64,000 nucleotides of DNA from Agathobacter sp. (GCA_022769125.1 JALEKN010000029.1:62001-126000), one strand, 5' to 3'. Shown: positions 9,583 through 19,793, counted from the first letter of the stretch. Numbers and translations: made by a program. Notes: generated by a model from the sequence alone, not told the origin.

Positions 9583-9605
9583 ATGTGTAATTCTCCATAA
9601 CAAAA

Positions 9606-9640
9606 AATGTACGCATACACCCAATATGTATGCGTACATT
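9606..9640. promoter_or_regulatory. Perfect 14-bp-arm palindrome at the kinase transcription start
   Basis: Arms at 9606-9619 and 9627-9640 are exact reverse complements around a 7-base centre, with the core GTACGCATACA. The upstream arm overlaps the last bases of the -10 box and the rest covers the predicted start site. A T run on the minus strand follows it, so an RNA attenuator hairpin is an alternative to a protein operator. Confidence 0.7.
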
Positions 9641-9666
9641 ATAGCATGTGCTTCTATGCAAAGCAA
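9638..9666 (-). promoter_or_regulatory. Extended -10 promoter of the kinase/regulator operon
   Basis: -35 TTGCTT (9661-9666), 17-base spacer, extended -10 TGCTATAAT (hexamer 9638-9643). The start would be near 9631, inside the palindrome. Confidence 0.65.
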
Positions 9667-9687
9667 AAGTACTTCGTTAATTTTTTG

Positions 9688-9734
9688 TAAAAAAAGAATA
9701 AATTGGATTACTGTTCACTCAGCAGCACTCCAAT
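9688..9734 (-). terminator. Rho-independent terminator of metK
   Basis: Just after the metK stop, ATTGGA (minus strand) pairs with TCCAAT around an inner TGCTG/CAGTA stem, then TTATTCTTTTTTT. It separates metK from the kinase operon. Confidence 0.6.
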
Positions 9735-9741
9735 AACTAAA

Positions 9742-10923
9742 TTAGAGATACTTCTTCAATGCCTCTGCCTTGTCTGTTGCCTCCCAAGGAAGGTCAAGAT
9801 CAGTACGTCCGAAATGTCCGTATGCAGCAGTTCCACGGTAAATCGGCCGGCGCAGATCAAGCATCTTAATGATTCCTGCCGGGCGCAGATCAAAATTATT
9901 GCGGACAATCTCAACTAACTTCTCATCGGACAATTTTCCGGTACCGAAGGTATCAACCATAACAGAGGTCGGCTGTGCAACACCGATTGCGTAGGAAAGC
10001 TGAATCTCGCAACGCTCTGCAAGACCTGCTGCAACGATATTCTTTGCAACGTAACGGGCTGCATATGCAGCGGAACGGTCAACCTTTGTGCAATCTTTTC
10101 CGGAGAAGGCTCCACCGCCGTGACGTGCATATCCACCATAAGTATCTACAATGATCTTACGTCCGGTAAGTCCTGCATCACCATGTGGTCCACCGATAAC
10201 GAAACGTCCGGTCGGATTGATAAAGAACTTCGTGCCTGCATCAATCAGTTCCTTCGGAAGGATTGGATCAAATACGTACTTCTTGATATCCGCATGGATC
10301 TGCTCCTGGGTCACATCATCATCATGCTGTGTAGAAAGGACAACAGCCTCTAATCTGGTCGGTTTTCCTGCCTCATCATACTCAACAGATACCTGGGTCT
10401 TGCCATCCGGACGAAGGTAAGTCAATGTGCCGTCCTTGCGCACCTTGGTAAGCTGGAGTGCAAGCTTGTGTGCAAGCTCGATCGGATACGGCATAAGCTC
10501 CGGTGTCTCGTTTGTCGCATAACCGAACATCATACCCTGATCTCCGGCTCCGGTGTCAAGATCGTCTGTCAGCTCTCCTTCTTTTGCCTCGAGCGCCTTG
10601 TCAACGCCCATGGCGATATCCGCAGACTGCTGGTCAAGCGCAACCATAACAGCGCAGGAATTGCCGTCAATTCCTTTCTTACCATCATCATAGCCGATCT
10701 CAAGTACGGTCTTGCGGACAATTGATGGAATATCTAATTGTGCCTTCGTGGTAATCTCTCCTGTTACAAGTACAAATCCTGTGCAGCTTGCTGTCTCACA
10801 TGCAACACGGCTCATAGGATCCTGTTCCATGCATGCGTCAAGGATTGCATCAGATATTGCATCACACATTTTGTCCGGATGTCCTTCTGTTACGGACTCG
10901 GATGTAAATAAACGTTTCTCCAT
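9742..10923 (-). CDS. metK: S-adenosylmethionine synthetase
   Basis: A 393-residue MetK, the usual length. It makes S-adenosylmethionine from methionine and ATP in the cytoplasm. Family signatures are present: [20 protein letters not shown] at the N-terminus, the ATP motif [12 protein letters not shown] near 119-130, and the P-loop-like [19 protein letters not shown] with its catalytic lysine. The ATG at 10923 has GAGAGGAG upstream. Its leader carries a SAM-I riboswitch and a terminator hairpin, so the gene should be switched off by its own product. Confidence 0.97.
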   Translation of the reverse strand: MEKRLFTSESVTEGHPDKMCDAISDAILDACMEQDPMSRVACETASCTGFVLVTGEITTKAQLDIPSIVRKTVLEIGYDDGKKGIDGNSCAVMVALDQQSADIAMGVDKALEAKEGELTDDLDTGAGDQGMMFGYATNETPELMPYPIELAHKLALQLTKVRKDGTLTYLRPDGKTQVSVEYDEAGKPTRLEAVVLSTQHDDDVTQEQIHADIKKYVFDPILPKELIDAGTKFFINPTGRFVIGGPHGDAGLTGRKIIVDTYGGYARHGGGAFSGKDCTKVDRSAAYAARYVAKNIVAAGLAERCEIQLSYAIGVAQPTSVMVDTFGTGKLSDEKLVEIVRNNFDLRPAGIIKMLDLRRPIYRGTAAYGHFGRTDLDLPWEATDKAEALKKYL

Positions 10924-11004
10924 TTCTTTTGTGCTCCTCTCAATAAAATTGTCGACCTACGTGGAATATGGAGATATCTCACGCATTTTCGGGGAAAATT
11001 CCCA

Positions 11005-11035
11005 TAAAAAAATCCGCTTATCAAACAAGCGGATT
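11005..11035 (-). terminator. Riboswitch expression-platform terminator of metK
   Basis: AATCCGCTT pairs with AAGCGGATT (11011-11019 and 11027-11035) and is followed by a run of seven or eight T on the minus strand. It lies directly downstream of the SAM-I aptamer, as expected for transcriptional attenuation when SAM is plentiful. Confidence 0.85.
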
Positions 11036-11057
11036 CAAATACCAAGATAATCAAATC

Positions 11058-11160
11058 CTCTTATTGTTCGATTGCTCGCTCAGGTAGGCACCTTCCTGCA
11101 AATGCGGGGTTGCCGTGGCTTCATAGATCCTATGTATCTCCACCACTCTGAATAAGAGAA
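11058..11160 (-). ncRNA. SAM-I (S-box) riboswitch
   Basis: The minus strand carries the S-box core: CTCTTATTCAGAGTGGTGGA, then ATGAAGCCACGGCAACC, then GGTGCC. P1 is formed by CTCTTATT and AATAAGAG (11058-11065). This is the class I SAM riboswitch consensus, placed ahead of metK with a terminator hairpin after it. When SAM binds, P1 is stabilised and the terminator is expected to form. Confidence 0.92.
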
Positions 11161-11193
11161 AAATACAATATAGAATTTTCAAATCTCGGTCAT

Positions 11194-11222
11194 ACAATAC
11201 ATCCATTTGAGCAGCTTGTCAA
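11194..11222 (-). promoter_or_regulatory. Promoter of the metK riboswitch transcript
   Basis: Perfect -35 TTGACA (11217-11222), 17-base spacer, -10 TATTGT (11194-11199). The start would be near 11187, some 27 bases before the aptamer. Confidence 0.65.
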
Positions 11223-11234
11223 GGGTAAATTTTA

Positions 11235-11263
11235 TTGACTTTCGTAAGCACAAATTTTATACT
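11235..11263 (+). promoter_or_regulatory. Promoter of the HD-GYP gene
   Basis: -35 TTGACT (11235-11240), 17-base spacer, -10 TATACT (11258-11263). It stands back to back with the metK promoter; the two -35 boxes are 12 bases apart. The leader would be about 28 bases. Confidence 0.65.
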
Positions 11264-11297
11264 ACAATATTAGAGTATGTTATGGGAGGGAATTGTC

Positions 11298-12428
11298 ATG
11301 CGAACACTTCAGCCATATGATCTACAACCGGGAATGAAACTGCTTGAAGCTGTAATAACTCCGAGTGGACAGGTTCTTGCACCTGCCGGTTCTGAAATTA
11401 CCAGACAGCTTATCAACCGCATGAAGCTCTACCGTGTTGCTTCCGCTGTTGTCGAAGGAGAGGATATAACCCTTGCGCCGGTTTCAAATACTGCTGCCAA
11501 TGCACCGGTTCCTGAGCCTCCGAAGCCACGTACATACATAAATGAAGTCAAAACAGCCAAACAAAAGGTTGCTTCTTCCGATGCATTCCACACCTTCCAG
11601 ATGCAGTATGCACTTGCGATGGAAGAATTGAAAAAAGTGTTTACTGACATCGTTGACTACGGAAAGGAGATCGAACCGGATACGCTGCTCGACTGTGTTG
11701 CGGATCTGTTCCGCTCACGCAATACCATTACCGAGCTTTTTGATATGCTCAACAATACCCGCACCATCAATGATTCGGTCTATGCACACAGTGTCAATGT
11801 TGCCCTGATTGCAAGAATGATCGGCCGCTGGCTGAAGATGGACACTCACGATCTAAAAATCCTGACACTTGCAGGTCTGCTGCATGACATCGGAAAGGTT
11901 AAGGTTCCGGAGGAGATTCTCAACAAATCCGGTTCCCTGACGGATGAAGAATTCGCACTGATCAAGAATCATCCGCGCTACGGATACGATATACTGAAAT
12001 ACCAAAGCATTGATCCACGCATCAAGAAAGCTGCGCTTATGCACCATGAGCGGTGCGATGGCTCCGGTTATCCATCCCATCTTACAGAGGATAACATCGA
12101 TGCGTTTGCAATGATCATCGCAATTGCCGATGTATATGACGCGATGACTGCCGCACGCTCCTACCGTGCTCCTTTGTGTGCGTTTCAGGTAATTGGGAAT
12201 TTTGAAAAGGATGGCTACCAAAAATACAATACCCGCTATCTGCTTACGTTCTTAAAACAGATTGCGGCAACCTATCAGAGCAACCGTGTTGTACTTAACG
12301 ATGGCCGCGGCTGCAATATCGTAATGCTCAACCAGAATGACCTCTCCCGGCCGATCGTCCAATTCGATGACAATTCCTGTCTGGATCTCTCAACTAACCG
12401 GGATCTGTACATCAAAGCGATTATATAA
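11298..12428 (+). CDS. HD-GYP domain protein, probable cyclic-di-GMP phosphodiesterase
   Basis: A 376-residue cytoplasmic protein. After an N-terminal region of about 150 residues, including a proline-rich linker near 70-80, comes an HD-GYP domain. The metal-binding HD is at 196-197 in LLHDIGKVKVPEEIL, and the signature HHERCDGSGYP is at 249-259, followed by ADVYDAMTAARSY. Family members hydrolyse cyclic-di-GMP. No receiver or membrane part is seen, so the input is unknown. The start at 11298 is chosen because GGGAGGG lies 7 bases upstream. It sits 8 kb from a GGDEF cyclase. The C-terminal 60 residues lack obvious family features. Confidence 0.9.
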   Translation: MRTLQPYDLQPGMKLLEAVITPSGQVLAPAGSEITRQLINRMKLYRVASAVVEGEDITLAPVSNTAANAPVPEPPKPRTYINEVKTAKQKVASSDAFHTFQMQYALAMEELKKVFTDIVDYGKEIEPDTLLDCVADLFRSRNTITELFDMLNNTRTINDSVYAHSVNVALIARMIGRWLKMDTHDLKILTLAGLLHDIGKVKVPEEILNKSGSLTDEEFALIKNHPRYGYDILKYQSIDPRIKKAALMHHERCDGSGYPSHLTEDNIDAFAMIIAIADVYDAMTAARSYRAPLCAFQVIGNFEKDGYQKYNTRYLLTFLKQIAATYQSNRVVLNDGRGCNIVMLNQNDLSRPIVQFDDNSCLDLSTNRDLYIKAII

Positions 12429-12449
12429 CAGTTGCTTCTAAATAAACAG

Positions 12450-12493
12450 GCAGGAGGCTGATCTTATGTTGATCATCCTCCTGCTTTATTTTT
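12450..12493. terminator. Bidirectional terminator between the HD-GYP gene and murA
   Basis: Arms 12450-12463 and 12471-12484 (GCAGGAGGCTGATC and its complement with one mismatch) are followed by TTTATTTTTC on the plus strand and TTTATTT on the minus strand. It lies between convergent stops. Confidence 0.8.
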
Positions 12494-12512
12494 CTTCATA
12501 AACGCTTCTGTG

Positions 12513-13805
12513 TTATGAAACCTTCAAAACAAACTTCTGCAGGTCTTTTTCATTGTCAACCTTTTCAATCTTCGCTCCAAGGCTGGTCAGTTTCTCCTCG
12601 AGTGCCTCATAGCCGCGCTCTACATAATAGATATCATCCACCACTGTGATACCGTCTGCCGCCAGACCCGCAATTACAAGTGCAGCACCCGCGCGAAGAT
12701 CCGGGGCGTTTACACGGGCACCTGTATATTTCGGAACGCCGGTTATGATTGCAATGTTGCTCTCTACTTTGATTTCTGCCCCCATGCGGGTAAGCTCATC
12801 CACATACTTAAAGCGGTTCTCAAATATGCTCTCCGTTACCGTGCTTGTTCCGGATGCAATTCCTAATAAGACAGCCATCTGTGGCTGCATATCTGTCGGA
12901 AATCCCGGATACGGAAGGGTTGTAACCTGTGTATGCTGAAGCTTTCCGTTCGAAACAACACGAACAGCATCATCAAATTCTTCCACCTGGCATCCAACCT
13001 CTATCAGCTTCGCGGTTGTTGCCTCAAGATGCTTCGGGATAACATTCTTTACAAGAACATCTCCACCGGTTGCCGCAACCGCAAACATAAATGTTCCGGC
13101 CTCGATCTGATCCGGTATAATGGAGTATTCTGTCTTATGTAGCTTCTCTACACCGACAATCCTGATAACATCCGTACCTGCACCGCGGATGTTTGCGCCC
13201 ATGCTGTTTAAGAAATTGGCAACATCAACAACATGCGGTTCCTTTGCAGCATTCTCAATTACCGTTTTTCCTTCAGCCATTGCCGCAGCCATCATGATAT
13301 TGATTGTGGCTCCGACAGACACTTTATCCAGATAAATATGAGTTCCCTTTAACTGTTCTGCTGACACCTTAAAAAGTCCATGGCTGATGTCTACTGTTGC
13401 TCCCATCGCACGGAATCCCTTCATGTGAAGGTCAATTGGACGGCTTCCGATATCGCATCCACCCGGAAGGGCAACCTCAGCTCTCTTATATTTGCCGAGC
13501 AGTGCACCGATCAGATAGTAAGACGCACGGATCTTGCGGATAAATTCATTGTCAACAATCACATCCTGTATAAATGAACCATTGATCTTTACCTTATGCG
13601 GATTTACACGTTCCACATGCGCACCGATCTCCTCAATGGCATGCAAAAGGACATTAATGTCGCGGACATTCGGCAGATTATCAATTGTAACGGTCTCATC
13701 GGTCATGATTGCGGCAGCAAGAATCGCCAGCGCTGCATTTTTTGCACCGCCGATCACTACCTCACCATATAAAGGAGATCCTCCCTTAATCACATACTGT
13801 TCCAT
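12513..13805 (-). CDS. murA: UDP-N-acetylglucosamine 1-carboxyvinyltransferase
   Basis: A 430-residue EPSP-synthase-fold enzyme that transfers enolpyruvate from PEP to UDP-GlcNAc, the first committed step of peptidoglycan synthesis. The catalytic lysine region GGAKNAAL is near residue 18-25, and the catalytic, fosfomycin-reactive cysteine is in LPGGCDIGSRPIDLH. The start is the ATG at 13805, with GAGG 6 bases upstream. Last gene of the pth-mfd-lipoprotein-aroK-murA run. Firmicutes often carry two paralogues (murA and murZ), and which one this is cannot be settled here. Confidence 0.95.
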   Translation of the reverse strand: MEQYVIKGGSPLYGEVVIGGAKNAALAILAAAIMTDETVTIDNLPNVRDINVLLHAIEEIGAHVERVNPHKVKINGSFIQDVIVDNEFIRKIRASYYLIGALLGKYKRAEVALPGGCDIGSRPIDLHMKGFRAMGATVDISHGLFKVSAEQLKGTHIYLDKVSVGATINIMMAAAMAEGKTVIENAAKEPHVVDVANFLNSMGANIRGAGTDVIRIVGVEKLHKTEYSIIPDQIEAGTFMFAVAATGGDVLVKNVIPKHLEATTAKLIEVGCQVEEFDDAVRVVSNGKLQHTQVTTLPYPGFPTDMQPQMAVLLGIASGTSTVTESIFENRFKYVDELTRMGAEIKVESNIAIITGVPKYTGARVNAPDLRAGAALVIAGLAADGITVVDDIYYVERGYEALEEKLTSLGAKIEKVDNEKDLQKFVLKVS

Positions 13806-13844
13806 TTTACACCTCAACGAACTCTTACACTACATCATATTCAA

Positions 13845-14345
13845 TCATTGGAATTGTTCTAATAATTTTTGAACAGTTTGCTCAATATTCAGATTCTCTT
13901 CCGAGATCGTCACATCCGCATATTTCCTGTATAAAGGAATTCGCTCCTCATACAGGTCATAAAGCGTCTGTCCATCCTTTAACACAACACCGCGGCCTTT
14001 GATATCCGCAAGTCTTTCCTGTATTGCATCAAACGATAATTCCAAATATATAACCGTTCCGATTTCTTTCAGGTGCCGCATAGCCTCTTTTCCATATACG
14101 ACACTTCCCCCAGTAGCTATAATCGTACGTTCCGCACATATTCCTGCATTTACGCGGTTTTCTACCTCAATAAATCCTTCTGTCCCTTCTTCTGCGATGA
14201 TCTCACGCAAAAGTTTCCCCTCCTGCTGCTGAATGAGCAGGTCTGCATCTAAGAACCGGTACCCCAGTTCCTTTGCCAGAATCACACCGATCGTACTCTT
14301 TCCCACGCCCGGCATGCCAATCAGTACAATATTGTTCTTTGACAT
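13845..14345 (-). CDS. aroK: Shikimate kinase
   Basis: A 166-residue NMP-kinase-fold enzyme that phosphorylates shikimate at the 3-hydroxyl on the way to chorismate. Walker A is GMPGVGKST at residues 10-18, the shikimate-binding DAD follows in RFLDADLLI, and the substrate-binding glycines are in ATGGSVV. The ATG at 14345 lies 4 bases after the stop of the lipoprotein gene; no strong Shine-Dalgarno is seen, so translation is probably coupled. The long open frame upstream of it overlaps the lipoprotein's acidic tail and is a shadow. Confidence 0.93.
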   Translation of the reverse strand: MSKNNIVLIGMPGVGKSTIGVILAKELGYRFLDADLLIQQQEGKLLREIIAEEGTEGFIEVENRVNAGICAERTIIATGGSVVYGKEAMRHLKEIGTVIYLELSFDAIQERLADIKGRGVVLKDGQTLYDLYEERIPLYRKYADVTISEENLNIEQTVQKLLEQFQ

Positions 14346-14349
14346 ATTC

Positions 14350-15468
14350 TTATTCTTGTGCTGCTTCTGTGCTTTCTGTTGCCTGTGTATCGTCAGCTGC
14401 TTCTGTATCATCCTGCGCTGCATCGGCTGACTCTGTATCTTCCGTTGACTCCGTGTCCTCAGAAGCCGGCTGTGAAAATGTATTCTTGAGCTGGATCTTT
14501 GCGATCTGCTTGTCATTTATTTTCCAGCCATCATTCTCCTGCCATCCGGCAAGAACCTCATCATATAAAGAAGTCTGGCGGTCTTTGATAATGGACTCGC
14601 GGTTGGATGCGGTTGCCTCCTCATCCGTCTCCTTGTCCAGACGCACAATATAAATTGCAGAGTCTGTTGTGATAAGCTGTGACAGTTCTCCCTCATGTAA
14701 TGCATCAAGCGCTGTCTTAACATCTTCATCAAGGGTTGTATTGTCTGCATCGTATGTACCGGTGGTCGGCTTTACATCATGTGCTTCTGCAACAGTCTCA
14801 AGATCTGCCGGGTCGTTGATCTCTGCATAGATGTCAGCAGCCTCAGTCTCAATTGCCGCCTTCTCCTCGCCGGTCAGCTCTACAAGATTATTGTCCTCAT
14901 CGTAAGAGCCTGCGGTAGAAAATGTGAGCATTGTGTATGCACGCATATTTGCTTCTTCGTCAGATACGTTCGTATCGGCAGTGGCATAGATTGCGTTCTT
15001 CATCTTGTTCTGGATTGTCTGTAAGGTCAAAAACTCAATAACAGATTCACGGCTCGCACCGATTTCGTCTAATGTATCGGAATCGTTTCCGGCAAGAAAA
15101 GCATCCGCCGCATTTGCGATTGCTGTATTCTCCTCGTCTGTCAATGACACATTATAGTCAGCCATATGGTTCTTTAACGTATACATCTCATGCAGGCTGT
15201 CCATTACAGAACTCTTAACGGTATCTGCCATCGTTGTTCCATTTCCGTAAACATCTTTGGTCCAGACATCGTCTCCGAATATCTGACGGTAAAATGAATC
15301 GGCTACTACCTGCTGATAACGGACTACAAAGTTTGTAAATCCCATTGTAATTGTTGTTCCGTCTGTAAAAGACGCTGCTGTTGCATTTTTATTGATTCCG
15401 CATCCTGTCAGCGCAGAAACAGTAAGCGCTCCTGTCAGACATAATGCCGCTAATTTTTTTGTATTCAT
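14350..15468 (-). CDS. PrsA/SurA-like foldase lipoprotein (peptidyl-prolyl isomerase type)
   Basis: A 372-residue predicted lipoprotein. A signal peptide ends in the lipobox ALTGC with Cys23 as the lipidation site. The middle part (about 40-190) is helical like the SurA/PrsA chaperone core. The region around 215-300 (ADLETVAEAHDV to AIYIVRLDKET) resembles a parvulin-type rotamase, although weakly conserved. The last 40 residues are an acidic, low-complexity Glu/Asp/Thr/Ser/Ala tail. The role would be folding of exported proteins on the outside of the membrane. AGGAGG stands before the ATG at 15468. It follows mfd in the same transcript. Confidence 0.75.
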   Translation of the reverse strand: MNTKKLAALCLTGALTVSALTGCGINKNATAASFTDGTTITMGFTNFVVRYQQVVADSFYRQIFGDDVWTKDVYGNGTTMADTVKSSVMDSLHEMYTLKNHMADYNVSLTDEENTAIANAADAFLAGNDSDTLDEIGASRESVIEFLTLQTIQNKMKNAIYATADTNVSDEEANMRAYTMLTFSTAGSYDEDNNLVELTGEEKAAIETEAADIYAEINDPADLETVAEAHDVKPTTGTYDADNTTLDEDVKTALDALHEGELSQLITTDSAIYIVRLDKETDEEATASNRESIIKDRQTSLYDEVLAGWQENDGWKINDKQIAKIQLKNTFSQPASEDTESTEDTESADAAQDDTEAADDTQATESTEAAQE

Positions 15469-15601
15469 GGTTCCTCCTAAAATGGCTTTTCTCATTTTAC
15501 ACAAGATTGCTCGATATATTATAGTGCTTTTTGATGCAACTGGCAACTATTTTTTATGCTTCCTGCAAATCACCTTCATGCACACCGGGACGGCATTGCA
15601 T

Positions 15602-18600
15602 TCAGGCCTCAGACAAACCGCCGCCCAAAAGTTTCTCCTCCATGGCTTTGAGTATTATCTCGAGTGTTTCAAGTACATTCTGATTCTTGTCTCTGGAGTT
15701 TGCCTGCATCTGGTAAATAAAATACGGATTTTTCGGTTCCGCGGCAAATCGCAGAGCCGGTGACAACTGCGTGATAAGTTCCGGAATACCTGCCGGGTTA
15801 ATGCCTGCCTTTTCATACATGACAAGCTTGATTTCATTCCCCTTCTGCACAATGTCCTGCACATATAACCGGTGGGCCCGGCCTTTGAGACATGCTATGG
15901 CAAGCAGGTTCAGCACCGATTTCGGCGGTTCGCCAAAACGATCGATAAGTTCCTCCAACATCTCATCTGCTTCCGCGCTGTCCATGATGCCTGCAATTCT
16001 TTTATAGATATCCAGCTTTTGCAGTTCATTTGCGATGTAACCGGATGGGATATACGCATCGGTCACAACATCGATGGAAGTGTCAAATTGTTCTGCCGGT
16101 GCAGCGCCTTTTGCTTCTTTTACCGCCTCATTCAGCATTTTGCAATATAGGTCATATCCGACTGCTTCCATATGTCCGCTCTGTTCTGCGCCTAAAAGGT
16201 TTCCAGCGCCCCGGATTTCGAGATCACGCATGGCAATTTTGAATCCGCTTCCAAGTTCCGAGTATTCCTTGATCGCGGCCAGACGTTTCTCTGCGATTTC
16301 CTTTAACATCTTGTTGCGGCGGTACATTAAGAATGCATATGCGGTACGGTTAGATCTTCCCACTCTTCCCCGGAGCTGGTACAGCTGCGATAGTCCCATA
16401 TTGTCTGCATCATGGATGATCATCGTATTAACATTGGAAATATCCATCCCCGTCTCAATAATCGTTGTGGAGACAAGTACATCGATATCTCCGTTGATAA
16501 AGTTGTACATGATGCGTTCCAGATCATTCTCCTTCATCTGCCCATGCGCAAATGCCACATTTGCCTCCGGAACAAGCGATTGGATCTTTGTCGCCACCTC
16601 ATCAATGTCTTTTACCTTATTATATACATAGTATACCTGCCCATCCCGTGCAAGTTCTCTTGTGATTGCTTCTCTGACAAGCTCCTCGTTGTATTCCATG
16701 ACATAGGTCTGGATCGGCACACGGTCCATAGGTGGTTCTTCAAGCACACTCATGTCGCGGATGCCGATCAGACTCATATGGAGAGTACGCGGTATTGGCG
16801 TCGCGGTCAGCGTCAGTACATCCACGTTTATTTTTAGTTGTTTGATCTTCTCTTTATGTGCAACGCCGAAACGCTGTTCCTCGTCGATGACCAGAAGACC
16901 CAGATCCTTATACTCCACATCTTTGGATAGAAGCCTGTGTGTTCCGATGATAATATCCACCTGTCCCTTTTTCAGCTTCTCGATCGTCTTCTTCTGCTCT
17001 GCGGAAGTCCGGAAGCGGCATAACAGATCCACGTTTACCGGGAAATCCTTCATACGCTGTGAGAACGTATTGTAAATCTGCTGGGCAAGGATTGTTGTCG
17101 GTGCCAGATATGCCACCTGTTTATTCTCCTGAACTGCCTTAAAAGCAGCTCTTATCGCAATCTCCGTCTTTCCGTATCCGACATCGCCGCAGATCAGCCG
17201 ATCCATGATTTTCGGGCTTTCCATGTCTTTCTTGGTTGCCTCGATTGCAAGGATCTGATCTTCTGTCTCCTCGAATGGGAACAATTCCTCAAATTCTCTC
17301 TGCCAGACAGTATCCGGACCATAGACAAAACCATTTTTCTCCTCACGAACAGCATACAGGTTGACCAGGTCCTGTGCAATCTGCTGGACAGCTCCCCGTA
17401 CCCTGCTCTTTGTCTTCGTCCATTCCTGCCCGCCAAGCTTGTTCAGCTTCGGCTTCTTTGCATCTTTACCGGCATACTTCTGGATCAACTCCAGCTGTGT
17501 TGCAAGGATATACAGATTGGAGTCGCCGGAATATTCAATCTTAATGTAATCCTTAACCTTCTTATCTACTTCAATCTTCTCAATGCCGCGGTAAATACCG
17601 AGTCCATGATTTTCATGGACCACATAGTCCCCCACGGAAAGATCCGTAAACTGTTGGATTTTCTCTCCTTCATATGTGCGATGGCGCTTTTTCTTCTTGT
17701 GCTCCGCACCAAAGATATCCGTATCAGTAATTACAGCAAACGGAAGGATTGGATATTCATATCCGCGTTTTACCTTACCGTAGCAGACCATGATCTGTCC
17801 CGGAAGGAGTTCATGGTCATAGTCTTCTGTGTAAAAGCTGCTCAGTCCCTCATGAAACAAATCCTCAGCTAATCGCTTTGCACGGCTTCTTGAGCCGGAG
17901 AGCAATATAATACGGTAGCCGTTCTTGCCATAGCGTTTTAAATCCTTTACAAGAAGTTCAAAACTGCTGTTATATGCGCTTACGCTTTTTACGTGAATTG
18001 CAAACTGACCATTTGATTTCAAACCGTATGTCTTTACATCGAGTGCCGCCACCGCCACGCAGGAGAACTTTGCAAGCTTTCCCATGATCTCCTTCTGTAA
18101 AAAGAGTTCCCTCATCTGTCCCGGCAGAATATATCCCATCGCAAGCCTCTGCTTCATGCTCTCGGAGAACTCGACTTCCGTCTGCTGCCCCCGCTCCACA
18201 CATCTGCCCAGCTCATCCAGAAAGATCGTGGTATCCTCTGTATCAAAGAAGTCTAACAGGCACACCTTTTTGTCTGTAAAATAGGATAAATACGCATCAA
18301 TTCCCGCATATAAGGAGAGTTCTCCCCACTGCTCGGCAAGCTCATCCGCCATTGATTTCACGCGGTAGGCTTCCTCGGTCTTCATGTTTCTTCTAAGATC
18401 TGCCGATACACGTTCCGCTTCTTCCTTCAGCTGTGCAATGCCCGCTTGAAGTTCCTCATCCCCCAATACCAGCTCGCACGCCGGGTAAACGATTACCTCA
18501 TCAAGATTGTCAATCGACTTCTGACTCTCCACATCAAACGAGCGAATGGTATCTATCTCATCCCCCCACAGTTCAATACGGACCGGCTGTTCCTCCGTAA

Positions 18601-19144
18601 GTGGAAAGATATCAAGGATTCCACCTCTGACAGCAAATTGTCCACTGTTTTCCACCTGATATTCCTTCTCATACCCCATGCGGACCAGCTGCGCCGTTGT
18701 CTTCTCCAGATCAAGCGTATCCCCCGGTGTGATCCGAAGAATGGAATTCCAGATTTTTTCCGGTGGTGCCATTGTATTCATCAGTGCATCGAACGTTGTG
18801 ATAAGCGTTACCTGTTCCTGTTCATGAATTGCTTTCAAAGCCGAAATACGCTGTGCCGTCAACAGGTTTCCCCGGATATCCGCCTGATAGAACAGTACAT
18901 CCTTCGCAGGATAATATACGGCATTCGGATCGAAGAACTGGTAGTCTTCGTACAGTTCCTTCGCTTTTTGCTCATGAAAAGTAACAATGATCTTGTTCTT
19001 CCGACCATTGTTACACGCATAGATCATATGAGGCTTTTGTGCGTCAATACAGCCGGATATTGTCACCAGTCCGGCATTTTTCGCCTGTTTTGTCATATCC
19101 GCAAATCCCAAAAGGTCGCGGAGAGGTTCTAAAAAAGCTTTCAC
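15602..19144 (-). CDS. mfd: Transcription-repair coupling factor
   Basis: An 1180-residue Mfd, the full family length. It removes RNA polymerase stalled at DNA lesions and recruits UvrA. The N-terminal UvrB-like module is followed by the CarD-like polymerase-interaction domain at about 500-560 ([18 protein letters not shown]). The superfamily 2 helicase has Walker A GDVGYGKT at 653-660, the DEEQ box in [17 protein letters not shown] and the motif [13 protein letters not shown], then the C-terminal TRCF domain. The start is a GTG whose AGGAG overlaps the pth stop (TAGGAG). Confidence 0.97.
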   Translation of the reverse strand: MKAFLEPLRDLLGFADMTKQAKNAGLVTISGCIDAQKPHMIYACNNGRKNKIIVTFHEQKAKELYEDYQFFDPNAVYYPAKDVLFYQADIRGNLLTAQRISALKAIHEQEQVTLITTFDALMNTMAPPEKIWNSILRITPGDTLDLEKTTAQLVRMGYEKEYQVENSGQFAVRGGILDIFPLTEEQPVRIELWGDEIDTIRSFDVESQKSIDNLDEVIVYPACELVLGDEELQAGIAQLKEEAERVSADLRRNMKTEEAYRVKSMADELAEQWGELSLYAGIDAYLSYFTDKKVCLLDFFDTEDTTIFLDELGRCVERGQQTEVEFSESMKQRLAMGYILPGQMRELFLQKEIMGKLAKFSCVAVAALDVKTYGLKSNGQFAIHVKSVSAYNSSFELLVKDLKRYGKNGYRIILLSGSRSRAKRLAEDLFHEGLSSFYTEDYDHELLPGQIMVCYGKVKRGYEYPILPFAVITDTDIFGAEHKKKKRHRTYEGEKIQQFTDLSVGDYVVHENHGLGIYRGIEKIEVDKKVKDYIKIEYSGDSNLYILATQLELIQKYAGKDAKKPKLNKLGGQEWTKTKSRVRGAVQQIAQDLVNLYAVREEKNGFVYGPDTVWQREFEELFPFEETEDQILAIEATKKDMESPKIMDRLICGDVGYGKTEIAIRAAFKAVQENKQVAYLAPTTILAQQIYNTFSQRMKDFPVNVDLLCRFRTSAEQKKTIEKLKKGQVDIIIGTHRLLSKDVEYKDLGLLVIDEEQRFGVAHKEKIKQLKINVDVLTLTATPIPRTLHMSLIGIRDMSVLEEPPMDRVPIQTYVMEYNEELVREAITRELARDGQVYYVYNKVKDIDEVATKIQSLVPEANVAFAHGQMKENDLERIMYNFINGDIDVLVSTTIIETGMDISNVNTMIIHDADNMGLSQLYQLRGRVGRSNRTAYAFLMYRRNKMLKEIAEKRLAAIKEYSELGSGFKIAMRDLEIRGAGNLLGAEQSGHMEAVGYDLYCKMLNEAVKEAKGAAPAEQFDTSIDVVTDAYIPSGYIANELQKLDIYKRIAGIMDSAEADEMLEELIDRFGEPPKSVLNLLAIACLKGRAHRLYVQDIVQKGNEIKLVMYEKAGINPAGIPELITQLSPALRFAAEPKNPYFIYQMQANSRDKNQNVLETLEIILKAMEEKLLGGGLSEA

Positions 19145-19152
19145 GTTTGCTC

Positions 19153-19722
19153 CTATTTCTTGGAATTATACAGATTCATCGCCTTGTCGGTTTCATCATG
19201 CATCATGAGAACGGCTGCTTCCACCGCATCCGTCATTGCTTCCTGTGCACGGCTTCGGTCTTCCTTATCCATCCTTCCCAGAACATGATCCGCCAGATCC
19301 CAGCCTTGCGGCTTTTCTCCGACACCAACCTTAATACGCATGAAATTCTGTGTTCCCGTCATTGCTATGATATTCTTAATTCCATTATGCCCACCGGCAC
19401 TTCCCTTTTTGCGTATGCGGATATTTCCCGGTTCAAGGGAAATATCGTCATAGATCACGATCATTTCACTCTCAGGGTCAATCTTGTAGAAATTAATGAT
19501 CTCTGCGATACTCTCTCCACTTAGGTTCATATAGGTCTGTGGCTTGGCGAGAAGTACCTTTACGCCTTCAATGGCGCCTGTTCCGCACAATGCCTTATGC
19601 TTTTTTTCATTGATATTGATATTATATTTATCTGCCAGCACATCAAGTGTATCAAATCCGATGTTGTGGCGTGTATGTTCATATTTTTTGTCCGGATTAC
19701 CAAGTCCCGCTATCAAAAACAT
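19153..19722 (-). CDS. pth: Peptidyl-tRNA hydrolase
   Basis: A 189-residue Pth that releases tRNA from prematurely dropped peptidyl-tRNA. Signature features are LIAGLGNPDKKYEHTRHN with the catalytic histidine in HNIGFD, NLSG, and the GSAGGHNGI loop. The ATG at 19722 has AGGAGG 8 bases upstream; codons before it are non-family. First gene of the pth-mfd operon, with a promoter just upstream; mfd follows after 8 bases. Confidence 0.95.
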   Translation of the reverse strand: MFLIAGLGNPDKKYEHTRHNIGFDTLDVLADKYNININEKKHKALCGTGAIEGVKVLLAKPQTYMNLSGESIAEIINFYKIDPESEMIVIYDDISLEPGNIRIRKKGSAGGHNGIKNIIAMTGTQNFMRIKVGVGEKPQGWDLADHVLGRMDKEDRSRAQEAMTDAVEAAVLMMHDETDKAMNLYNSKK

Positions 19723-19764
19723 GTTTTTATCCTCCTGCAGTCTTATTGTCAAGACAACATACAA

Positions 19765-19793
19765 ATTATAATATCATTTGCAAAGAGCGTCAA
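19765..19793 (-). promoter_or_regulatory. Promoter of the pth-mfd-murA operon
   Basis: -35 TTGACG (19788-19793), 17-base spacer, consensus -10 TATAAT (19765-19770). It starts immediately after the spoVG terminator. Confidence 0.7.

Noticed and set aside
14346-14516. N-terminal extension of shikimate kinase
   Set aside because: The extra codons are an out-of-frame reading of the lipoprotein's acidic tail; the P-loop begins 10 residues after the chosen start.
18446-19132. Plus-strand open frame of 228 codons
   Set aside because: Antisense shadow of mfd, whose motifs run through the same bases.
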